Assembly: GCA_964016875.1 (NCBI GenBank)
Contig: OZ024719.1
Location: 64,675,224 to 64,739,223, forward strand
Length of the DNA stretch: 64,000 nucleotides
Origin: Fallopia convolvulus
Taxonomy: Eukaryota > Streptophyta > Magnoliopsida > Caryophyllales > Polygonaceae
Direction of reading: 5' to 3'
Below, piece by piece: positions 29,101 to 37,270 of this stretch (positions are counted from its first letter, which is position 1; each line of letters opens with the position of its first letter). The notes beneath the pieces were generated by a model that saw only the letters and a program-made list of their open reading frames with translations, was not told where the DNA came from and did no database searches. The position numbers and the translations under genes were made by a program.

Positions 29101-29159
29101 ATCTTAGTAGTTTTAACTCCATTTTAGGTTGTTTAGCAAGTGATTTAGCTTCTCAATAG
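14181..29159 (+). CDS. JMJ17: KDM5-type histone H3K4 demethylase, JMJ17 homologue
   Basis: A nuclear Fe(II)/2-oxoglutarate enzyme that removes methyl groups from H3K4; Arabidopsis JMJ17 is linked to drought and ABA responses. Exons: 14181-15517, 16817-16874, 17184-17306, 17691-17748, 17829-17965, 18515-18673, 18768-18854, 19021-19203, 20121-20273, 20870-21058, 21211-21279, 21423-21518, 21989-22075, 22158-22274, 22495-22702, 22818-22882, 23059-23117, 23217-23348, 23651-23807, 23886-24221, 24488-24670, 24790-24851, 25409-25490, 25601-25750, 25849-25982, 26191-26308, 26397-26470, 26705-26849, 27153-27302, 28043-28234, 28325-28533, 28895-29159. They sum to 5574 bases (1857 aa) with every phase closing. 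Domains: JmjN about 31-72, ARID 101-196, PHD1 248-297, JmjC with iron ligands H432, E434 and H520, C5HC2 finger from 628, PLU-1-like helices about 700-1040, PHD2 about 1447-1495, PHD3 about 1709-1757, basic tail. It looks catalytically intact. Intron 3 has a GC donor. Confidence 0.95.
19355..19960. mobile_element. Possible retroelement (LTR-like) fragment in JMJ17 intron 8
   Basis: Intron 8 (19204-20120) is longer than its neighbours. From about 19355 it contains sequence unlike plain intron, with short internal echoes such as ATCAGGGGCTGATTT and ATCAGGGACTGAT. An open frame on the minus strand (19653-19931) has no domain I recognise. The look resembles a plant LTR fragment, but no ends or target duplication were found. 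Confidence 0.3.
27570..27821. mobile_element. Tourist-like MITE in JMJ17 intron 29 (246 bp, TAA duplication)
   Basis: The element spans 27573-27818 and is flanked by TAA at 27570-27572 and 27819-27821. The left end reads GTGCTCGTTTTGGTTAA and the right end, reverse-complemented, reads GGGCTTGTTTGGTTAA. The interior has several GGAATT/AATTCC palindromic words that allow a long fold-back. A TWA duplication with GGGCTTGTTTGGT-like ends is characteristic of PIF/Harbinger Tourist MITEs. It does not disturb the splice sites. Confidence 0.85.
28620..28722 (+). repeat. SINE/RTE-type 3' tail fragment in JMJ17 intron 31
   Basis: The stretch GGTACATCCTGGCCTCCCAG, followed by a GCCCGAGGCAGG loop and ATTGGGTTGG, resembles the conserved 3' tail of plant RTE LINEs and Au-like SINEs. 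A related tail lies at 62985-63082. The tRNA-like or coding 5' part is missing. Confidence 0.5.
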
Positions 29160-30185
29160 ATTTGTATTCTCAATTCTTTCATTGATTTCCATTAACAATA
29201 AAATGAGCTTTATATAGGTCATTCCGTTTTCAATCATTTTCCTTCTAGTTGTTTCTATCTCTTTTTTTTTTTTTTTCTTTGAGAGAGAGAGAGAGAGAGC
29301 TGAAGCGGAAGGAAACAGTTTGAATTCACAGGTTGCAATTAAGAGGAGACACAAACAAGTTACCAAATGTTTAGGTCACAAATTTGTCAATCAAACGCAC
29401 TTACGCACATGATAATTGGAATAATTTTCCCATTGTTTAAAAAAAATGTAATAATTCCATCCTCAAGAGTCAAGACTGTGCACGTGCGTTCTTACCCCGA
29501 CTGACAGACATCACACCCAAACTTGTAGACTTGTAAAGTTGTAATGAATCTCGAGTCACAGATTAACTCTCCCTTTCATATGATTTATACTGCACTTGAC
29601 AGGAGTGAGATTGCCATTTTTACACGAGGATGCATGCGCTACTTCAGCAGTACATTCTACATCACCACTGTTAGATCCTCAAGTACTTTATATATGAAGC
29701 AATAAAACCAATGCTGATGACCATTAAAACTGGACAAGAAAAAAATGTTGGCTCAAGATCAACTTCTAACACCAGATAACAAATAACTTATATGGTTCAG
29801 AATAGGTAGTGCTACTTACAAGGGTCAAAATCAAAATTCAAAAACAAACTAAAATTTCAGACAAAGAGGATCAAAATTAGCCATAAGAACCTAAAACTCA
29901 AACTCAATCCCTTACATTATGCATTACTATAGAGAGAAAACTCCGGATAGATATATCAGATTACACTTGATCCATGACAAAAATTCGAGCAAACCATCTC
30001 ACAATCGGACATCAATATCAGTAGTTTAAAGCAGAGAAGATTACAAGATGCCCTTGGAATGCACAATTCGCAGCAACTCTAACAACATAACCTATTAAGT
30101 ATTGGTTGAAATTGGAAAACATTAATCATAAATAGCAAAAACCCAAAACTGTGATCAAAACAAGGCCAAGATTTCAAACCACAAT
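29160..30185. other. Convergent intergenic region between JMJ17 and UTP15
   Basis: It contains the 3' UTRs of both genes. A pyrimidine/purine microsatellite (T-run then GAGAGA) lies at about 29263-29300. No gene was recognised. Confidence 0.5.
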
Positions 30186-31778
30186 CTATCTCCTCCCAGC
30201 AATTCTCATTATAGGTGAAATAATTCCTTGTATCTCCATTAGAGACTCTTGTATCCTAATCTCCTCCTGGATTGCCCTCTTCAAATTCCTAACCTGACCC
30301 ATCAATTTCTCAGATGACCTAACATCTTCAGCTCGGATCCGAAGAACCTTACTGGCAAAGGGCATTAAAAACCCAGAGAATCTTGGAGAAGCCGAGTACT
30401 TCTGCAAGAACACAAGCAACAATTGGAGCTCCTCTTTATCCAGAACCGAAATACACTTTATCAGATTCCTCCTAGCAACCAATTCCTCCATAACAGCCAC
30501 CGAGTTCTCCGGATTCTTCTTCTTGAGCACAGAAACAAGCGCCTCCTTGTGCTGGAACTTCTTCAGATACTTATCGTGCTCAGCCAACTTCACCTTCTTC
30601 AGCTTCAGCACCAAGAAATCACCTGGCTTTGGCTTCTCGCTTTGTCCTCTGTGGAAGTACCTGAAATATGAAGGCCTTAATGGCCTTTTCTGTTGCTCTT
30701 GCAACTCAAATCCCCCGAATACTGTCAAAGCCGAATCATCATCCTTCTTTCCTTTCTTCCTCTGACCAACGTATATAATCCCATTCGATGTACCGATCAC
30801 TCGTGTTGAGGAATCCGGCGAGAATCCAACTGACATTAGAGGCTGCAGATACCTCATTGAGAAAGTGGCCTTCATCTTAGAGTAATCGAACACCTTCAGG
30901 TATCCATCCAGAGACACACTCATGAGCCTATACTGATCGGATGCTTCGCCGGACTCCTTCCCGACCTTACCAACACAGATCGACGTTACAGTTTTATTGT
31001 GGCTTTCCATTGAATGCACGCACTTTCCGCCTCCAATCAGATCCCAAATTTTCACAGAATTTCCTCCGGAGGTAGCAATCAAACCACCAGAAGGCAAGAA
31101 CACGACGGCCTCCACCGGCTTCCCGTGGTCCATTTCCAGCGCCGAGCCTGAAGTGCTTGAAGTCCTAACATCCCAAACCCTAATTTTGTGGTCATACGAA
31201 CCAGTGGCGAACAAATTATCGTCAATGGGGGAGCCACAGCCGCTCCGGACGTAATCCTTGTGACCTAGAAACTTATTCAACTCCGTCTGGGAAGCGACAT
31301 CCCAGTATCTAACGACTGAGTCGTCGCCGCCGGAGAACAGATGCAAGCGATCAACCCTAGGGTATCTTACAAGACGAACAGCGCGATTGTGGCCGCGAAG
31401 CTGTCGGAGTGGAGTGCGAGATTTGGTTTCGAATACCTGAACAACGCCGGTCTCGCCTCCGGCGGCGATAAGCTTGCCGTCGGAGCGGAATGAGGCAGAG
31501 TAGGAGATGTCTTTGAAGGCGTTGATGGTGGCGACACGCGAGGTGGGGGAGGCCGGATTGAAGATGGAGAGGGAGGCGGAGTGTGTGGCGGCGAAGAGGT
31601 GGGGGTGGGTGGGGGAGAAGTCGACGGAGGTGACGCCGGAAACGAGGTCGGGGATCTGTTGCGTCTTGAAGGATTTCCAGTACCTGGATTCTGGAGAGGA
31701 GTTGGGCTTATGGGAGGAGGTTGGCTTGCGACGGGGACGAGTTGGGAAGGATTTGGATAGATTAGTTTCGTCCGCCAT
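30186..31778 (-). CDS. UTP15: UTP15/SLOW WALKER1 homologue, nucleolar WD40 protein of the small-subunit processome
   Basis: UTP15 belongs to the t-UTP subcomplex, which loads early on pre-rRNA and is needed for 18S rRNA processing. In Arabidopsis the homologue SWA1 is required for female gametophyte division. One exon, 530 aa. WD40 repeats run from about 40 to 330 (for example LRQLRGHNRAVRLVRYP, ATGSYDHKIRVWDVR, IATSGGNSVKIWDL). The UTP15 C-terminal domain is at about 370-520 (KHKEALVSVLKKKNPENSV-like region, LLLVFLQKYS). An upstream in-frame ATG at 31803-31805 would add nine residues. I chose MADETNLSKSF because it matches the family N-terminus, which is short before the YWKSFK motif. A telo box (31818-31826) and TGGGCC/T elements (31995-32009) lie just upstream, as is usual for ribosome-biogenesis genes. 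Confidence 0.95.
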   Translation of the reverse strand: MADETNLSKSFPTRPRRKPTSSHKPNSSPESRYWKSFKTQQIPDLVSGVTSVDFSPTHPHLFAATHSASLSIFNPASPTSRVATINAFKDISYSASFRSDGKLIAAGGETGVVQVFETKSRTPLRQLRGHNRAVRLVRYPRVDRLHLFSGGDDSVVRYWDVASQTELNKFLGHKDYVRSGCGSPIDDNLFATGSYDHKIRVWDVRTSSTSGSALEMDHGKPVEAVVFLPSGGLIATSGGNSVKIWDLIGGGKCVHSMESHNKTVTSICVGKVGKESGEASDQYRLMSVSLDGYLKVFDYSKMKATFSMRYLQPLMSVGFSPDSSTRVIGTSNGIIYVGQRKKGKKDDDSALTVFGGFELQEQQKRPLRPSYFRYFHRGQSEKPKPGDFLVLKLKKVKLAEHDKYLKKFQHKEALVSVLKKKNPENSVAVMEELVARRNLIKCISVLDKEELQLLLVFLQKYSASPRFSGFLMPFASKVLRIRAEDVRSSEKLMGQVRNLKRAIQEEIRIQESLMEIQGIISPIMRIAGRR

Positions 31779-31817
31779 TGTTGAGTTTTTGGTTGCTGTG
31801 TGCACAAAGAAGGGTTT

Positions 31818-31826
31818 TTAGGGTTT
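31818..31826 (-). promoter_or_regulatory. Telo box in UTP15 5' leader
   Basis: The minus strand reads AAACCCTAA 40 bases upstream of the chosen start. This motif is common near transcription starts of plant ribosomal-protein and ribosome-biogenesis genes. Confidence 0.7.
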
Positions 31827-31994
31827 ATGTGAGCTCTGGAGAAAGGTTTTATTAAAGTAGCAAATCTTCACATAATGCGTCCAGGTTTTTCTATTGAAAA
31901 AGAAAAGGGGAAAATATGATGGAAAATGAAAATGTGATGGTGAGGGTGGACCGGGCCTTTTATCCCTTGGCTGTCTTCATTCATCGCCAACAAA

Positions 31995-32009
31995 TGGGCC
32001 GAAAGCCCA
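31995..32009 (-). promoter_or_regulatory. Site II-like elements upstream of UTP15
   Basis: TGGGCC (31995-32000, plus strand) and TGGGCT (minus strand of 32004-32009) match the TGGGCY site II element, which TCP factors bind in growth-linked promoters. It often occurs with telo boxes. Confidence 0.55.
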
Positions 32010-32428
32010 AAACTTTTGATTTTTTTTCTTTCTAATTTCCTTGTTTATATCAACAATTAAAAATAAGAATCATGTGAGAATAGTTCTATGTGAAATAAAA
32101 AAATTCTCTTCCCTCTCTCAAGAAAATCGAAGTTTCAGATTAAAATTTTATTAAAGAGGAGTTAAAAATATGTAAATTATTTGTCATGAATTCACTTGTG
32201 CCGGTTTTTCCCTTTTATTCAAACAGTCAACATATTTTATATCTCTTTACCCAACACCTCAAATTTATTCATAATTCGCAAATAAGCGTCCCATTCGCAT
32301 GAGATCCCTATGGTAATTAAAATCGCCTAGATTTCTCCCATTCAAAAAAACGCCCATATTTTTTACTTCCTCCGTTCAAAAAATTACTTCATTTTAGCCC
32401 TCTTACGTTAAGAAATATTCGTTATTTA

Positions 32429-32548
32429 TCGTTGTTAGTAATGATTTATTGGTGAAATAATGAGGTTTGTTATTGAAATTTGCACATATCGTTGTTGATG
32501 ATGATTGATTGGTGAACAATGAGGTTTGCTATTGAAATTTGCGCATAA
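32429..32548. repeat. Imperfect tandem duplication, about 60-bp unit
   Basis: The unit starting TCGTTGTTAG at 32429 recurs from 32489 as TCGTTGTTGA. Both contain ATTGGTGAA, AATGAGGTTTG and ATTGAAATTTGC. Confidence 0.8.
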
Positions 32549-32580
32549 TGATTTTCTTATGCAAATTATCTTTATTCATT

Positions 32581-32645
32581 GACCACAAACTTTTTTTGGG
32601 GTCGAAAGACCACAAACTTTTTTTGGGGTCGAAAGACCACAAACA
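32581..32645. repeat. 27-bp tandem repeat, 2.4 copies
   Basis: The unit begins GACCACAAACTTTTTTTGGG. Copies at 32581-32607 and 32608-32634 are identical, and a partial copy follows at 32635-32645. Confidence 0.9.
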
Positions 32646-33288
32646 AACTAGTGGAGTAACTAATACTTTGTAAATTATAGAGAGAGAAAAAAAAAGTGTA
32701 CTAGTATTTCATCTTAATTATTAAATTGCTTATAGTTGTGTTAAAGGCTTAAAAAAACAATATTTAGGGAACGAAGGGAGTTCATTTTTGAGATCACCAA
32801 TCTTGTAGCTCTCTTTCAAAAATATGATCGTCTGATTTTTTTTGGTAACTTGACACACTAAATGAAAAGTAAGAAAAATGGGACTTACGTGTTCTAGCTA
32901 CAAAGTGGTCCAATGGAGTATCTGTTTTGAGGTCCATGTTACTTGCCGTAATCTAAATTATGAAAAGATTATTTGACGTCTTCTTCTGATTTATGAAAAC
33001 AACTGAAGCGATTACAGGACTCTACATTTGAGCCGGTGATGGCAGAGGTCATGATCCCCTTGTAACCTTATTCGGGTTTACCGGGTACCCGAATGGTGTT
33101 ATGTGTGGGAAATGTACATCTTGCCTTTATCTTGCTCTTGTTTAACATGTGACTTGACTCCAATTTCTCTTCATGGAGTTCATGCTAATTCTTTATGCCA
33201 GAAATCTACTGGTTGCAAGAGCTCAGGCTCAACTTGAATAAACATTCAGTTCCAAAAGCAACTATTCACCTGAGAGTAACTTTTTGTA

Positions 33289-34792
33289 TCAATAGTGAGC
33301 TTTGCCTTCTCCCAACAGCTTCTTGATATCCATCTGAAAAAAATGAGATACAAGATCCAAATCATTCCAACATCTTGATTGATATCTGCATATTTAAATG
33401 AAAGGGATAGTAGCAGAAGAGAAAAATGCGTACCTCAATGCTGGAAGGAGAAGTTGTGGGTGCATAGCGGTTTACAACATTACCATTCTTATCAACCAAA
33501 AACTTGGTAAAATTCCACTTGATAGCATCTCCAAGGATCCCACCTTTGCTTGACTTCAGGAACTTATAAAGAGGAGCAGCATTATCTCCATTGACATCTA
33601 CCTATACACAGAACATAATTTACAAATGGCATATTGTGCTGACAATGAAAACAACCTACAAGAATCAAATAGAGCTGAAAAGCACATTCTAGCTTCAAAA
33701 CTATAAATGAGCACAGATCTGAGGCTTGTAGCATAGGAATTATTATGTTATCCTAATGAAATTTTTAGTTCCAAAAACTATTGCTGCATAAATTATAATT
33801 ACATATTACCTTATCAAATATAGGGAATTCAACCTTAAAACGAGTGCAAGCAAACTCAACAATCTGTTCATTGGTCCCTGGCTCCTGGGAACCAAATTGA
33901 TTGCATGGGAAGGCCAAAATCTCAAAGCCTGCAACAGATCAAGGAAGAAGCTATCATGTGATTATTAGTGTATACAATCAGAAAAGGATATGGAAGTATC
34001 AAATCCACCTAGGTCTTTGTATTTCTGATGAAGTTGTGTCAGCTCAGCATAGTTTGAGTTCGTCAGGCCACTGTGAAAAAAAAGGAGGATAAGACTACAG
34101 TTGTAATTGGATCAGTTGAATGCAAGTGAAAAGTTTGCCACTTAGGAAGGGATTTAGTATCAAAGGGGAAATTTGAGTTCAGGTGGAAAAATAAAAATAT
34201 ACCACTGTGATGCAACATTGACAATCAATAAAACTTTCCCCTTGTAATTGCTTAGATCTACATCATTCCCACGAGAATCCTGTAGATGAAAATTTTGTTT
34301 ACAAATTATCACCATTTTTCCAACCAGATCATCATGCTGAAGGTAAGTGACTGGCAATATACAAGCAAACTAGTGAAGAGCCAGTGAAGAACCAGATCAA
34401 CATAAATCAGCACCAGCAATCAAAAGTAATTACATATTAACATCTTTGGTGATCGGATTAGGCGCAAATTTCAATCCAAGGGCTCAGAACTCACAATTAC
34501 AGCAACACATATATAGTTTAATCAAATTTCAAGTCACACTATCAAATACTCCATGAAAACGGTGTCTTAGCTTTCAATTAATGCAATACACATTTACAGG
34601 TTTATCAAATATCTACCAATTAGCAAAACTGAGGGGTAGATATTGACGAACACAGGACAACAAAGCGGTGCACAATTTGCCCTAAATTCCCAGGGGAAAA
34701 CCAAAATTATCATATAAGCGAGATTGAGAAGATCTGAGTAAGAGACGAACCTTGACAACGAAATCAAAGACGGATTTGGACGTGCTAGCCAT
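33289..34792 (-). CDS. GPX: Plant glutathione peroxidase (thioredoxin-dependent, GPX6-like)
   Basis: It reduces H2O2 and lipid hydroperoxides, in plants mainly with electrons from thioredoxin. Exons: 34792-34751, 34279-34203, 34070-34009, 33928-33810, 33601-33434, 33333-33289. They sum to 513 bases (170 aa). The peroxidatic residue is Cys, not selenocysteine (ASQCGLTNSNY). That Cys codon is split by intron 2, so the unspliced exon reads a false Trp. The resolving Cys is in AFPCNQFGSQEPG, and the catalytic Gln and Trp are seen in the same block and in IKWNFTKFLVD. The start at 34792 gives a cytosolic form. However, the frame stays open for 62 codons further upstream, to an ATG at 34976-34978, and reads SSSSRADHSS just before this Met. 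That resembles the region before the internal Met of Arabidopsis GPX6, so a second, organellar form is likely. Confidence 0.95.
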
Positions 34793-34978
34793 GGAAGAAT
34801 GGTCGGCTCTCGAGCTGGAGCTGCAAAGAAAAGAAAAGCGATCGGGCGAAAATTCAAGCTCGCTTGAGGATCGAGAAAGTAGGATATGCAAATGAATGAA
34901 ATTTGGCGAGTCCAAATTAAAATTACCAATTTCATGAGGTAAAGTACAAAACTTAACACAAACAAATGAGATTACCAA
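34793..34978 (-). CDS. In-frame 5' extension of GPX, possible organelle-targeting form
   Basis: These 62 codons are in frame with GPX exon 1 without a stop. They are Ser-, Phe- and Leu-rich and have few acidic residues towards the end (FSPDRFSFLCSSSSRADHSS), as in plastid or mitochondrial transit peptides. The first ten residues (MVISFVCVKF) are hydrophobic. Whether the ATG at 34978 is used is not known, and a different upstream exon could also supply the start. Confidence 0.45.
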
Positions 34979-36181
34979 AAAGGGACATCACGAAACAGTA
35001 AAATAACAATCAAAAGGTATTGGTTGGATCCAAGAACCAGTACCGAGACCATAGAGATTGAATTCGTCGTGTGCCGTCTAGCAAATGGTTGACATTAACC
35101 AATGATAGTCCGAGCACTCCTAGCGCAAGCAGAATGGCAAGGCGAAAACCACCCATTCCAAAGACAGATGAGATCATGAAAGTTGCCCAAAAAAATCACA
35201 TGGTCTTCGTCATTTTTTTTTTATGATAGAGCACTCATGAGGTGAGAACTGTGAACAGTTTCGTCGTCGGTGGATGTCAGAAATGGTGATTTCGGAACTC
35301 TTTCCCCAAGGACAAACCGCTTGGACTAGACTTCTCACCCACGTGGTCTTTGTCATGAAAACAACCTCATGAGTTTACTAAAATATCCCTAAATTTTTTT
35401 TAAAAATCACAAAATTCAATCTATCTCCTTGTCACTTTCTAATTTGACCCAAAATTTTGACTTGTTTTCATATTACACTCACTGACTCACACCTTGTGTT
35501 TTTTTTAGAACACTGCCTATAAAAAATCGAATAAAAACCTTGTAATACTATTATAAAGTCTCAGCTTAGCTAGATGTCCAAAGTCTCACACCTTGTTCTC
35601 TTACACTACCATTTCTCTCGCCTTTTGATAAAATTCTCACTACTATTTGAAAAATGGGGAAGAGAATAGCACAAAAGGGAACATTGCTCTATTTATGAAT
35701 GAATGGCAAAGCACAATCTAGAGTGCTAACTAATTCTAACTGACCAAGCCCCATACATGTACATGAGCTGAATTCCCCACTAAGTTTCATATTTTTTTCC
35801 AATTTATATTTGTCTAAAGATATTTAATCTTTGTTAACTACTATTTAATTGGTCTAATGATAAAATGATATATACTATTAGGAAATAAAGAGAATGCAGA
35901 AGTGCCTAATTTGTATTAGCCTTGAAAGGATTATTTATACAAGAATATAGAGAAGGAAATCTCTATTAACTAGGAAAGCATAACAAACCCTAACAGCCCT
36001 TATGACTAGGTCATAGAGCTTAACAAGAGAATCTACGTAGCTGATATTATAGCAGATATTAAGCAAATATTAATAATCTAAATATTATTCTAACATATAC
36101 TTCTTCTTATATTTAGGATCCTCAAATAGATTATTAAGGATTAGGATTTTAGTTTGAATTCTTTGGGAGAAAATGTGGTTT
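34979..36181. other. GPX promoter side and intergenic DNA
   Basis: It contains the promoter of GPX and AT-rich DNA. The stretch at about 35880-36120 (AGAGAATGCAGAAGTGCC onward) has the look of a plant Copia LTR fragment, but no ends were found. No gene was recognised. Confidence 0.4.
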
Positions 36182-36505
36182 CTAGGGATCTAAGTTAAGA
36201 GTTGGAGATTCTAGTTTAAATTCTATTGATGAAAATAGGGTGACGAAGTGAAAAACGCAAGCCAGAGGACTATTGTTTACTAATACTGAAAAGGAGGTGG
36301 TTCTTATATATTCCTGGATCCATTCTATAAATCTTGTACAAAATCCAAACTTTTCCATGACAGTGAACAGGTAGTTCCAATCAAGTCTATCATACGCTTT
36401 TTCCATATTAAGATTTATTGCAATCCAACCTGTACTACCTTTTTGTAGTTGAAATGAATGGAAAATCTCATATGCAAATAGAATATTAACCTCGAGCCGG
36501 CCCAT
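36182..36505 (-). pseudogene. LINE reverse transcriptase fragment
   Basis: A short piece of a non-LTR retrotransposon reverse transcriptase. The motif WIAINLNMEKAYDRLDW matches the RT block that carries the first catalytic Asp (D-hydrophobic-x-KAYDR-V/L-W), followed by FGFCTRFIEWIQEYI. The rest of the polymerase, including the FADD block, is absent. The piece is a dead 5'- and 3'-truncated copy. Confidence 0.85.
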
Positions 36506-37270
36506 TCCTCAAACAACCTATTTTCCTGTCTCACCCTTGTTTTTTGGGTGGCAGGTTAAATCGAGTTTGCCAATACTTCTCCAAAGTGGCGGACTTGTGA
36601 TTATGGTTTTGGGTATGAGTTGTTACTCCCTCTTCGCCTGAATTTTGTTCTTTGGTCCTTCGTTTTGGTTGCGTGTACTCTTTGCTCGTTTGTTCTTCTT
36701 GGTTGTTTGGATTGTGTTTTAGCCGGTTTCGGTTGCCACCGTGTGTGGCCTCTCGGTTTACCAGGTTTGTCTGGTTACCGAATTCTTACCTCATAAAAAA
36801 AAGACAAAACACAAAAAAATAAATGGGCGAATTGCATTAATCTTCCTTATTAGGCATATTTTTTACCTATATGAATCTATGATAGTAAAGTAAATTTAAA
36901 TCACTAAGATAAGTATATTGGTCCTCGAATGTTTGGTGTTGATGCTTGAATTTTTTCAAATGTGTTAGATGCTCCTCTTTATAGTACTTTTTTATTAGTT
37001 TAATATTTTGTTATTAAGTATCTAATTTCTCTCACCATTGATAAACATGCTCTAACTTATCTAGTTATCACTATATCATGGTTAAGCATAATAAATTTGG
37101 TTTTGGTGCAAAAATACATTTGCTGCTTCAATTTGCAAGTAGCGCCAATGAATCCGCACTTGTCCAATGAATCAAATGAATCAAATCTCTGTCGTGTACC
37201 AAAAAATCTAATAATTTATCATCAGATCATATCAGCCATTAGCTCTGATGATCTGATCGACTGATCCCGT
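36506..37270. other. Intergenic; possible poly(A) retroelement tail
   Basis: From about 36530 a T/G-rich stretch ends at CATAAAAAAAAGACAAAACA (about 36793-36812), which could be the poly(A) tail of a plus-strand non-LTR insertion. No start or target duplication was found. The remainder is the GT47 3' flank. Confidence 0.3.

Larger units (their letters stand above)
32010..33288. other. Intergenic region between UTP15 and GPX with tandem repeats
   Basis: It contains two small tandem duplications (32429-32548 and 32581-32645), then the GPX 3' flank. No gene was recognised. Confidence 0.5.

Noticed and set aside
31779..31805. The upstream ATG as the UTP15 start
   Set aside because: It adds only nine residues that do not match the family N-terminus. 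The downstream Met gives the usual length.
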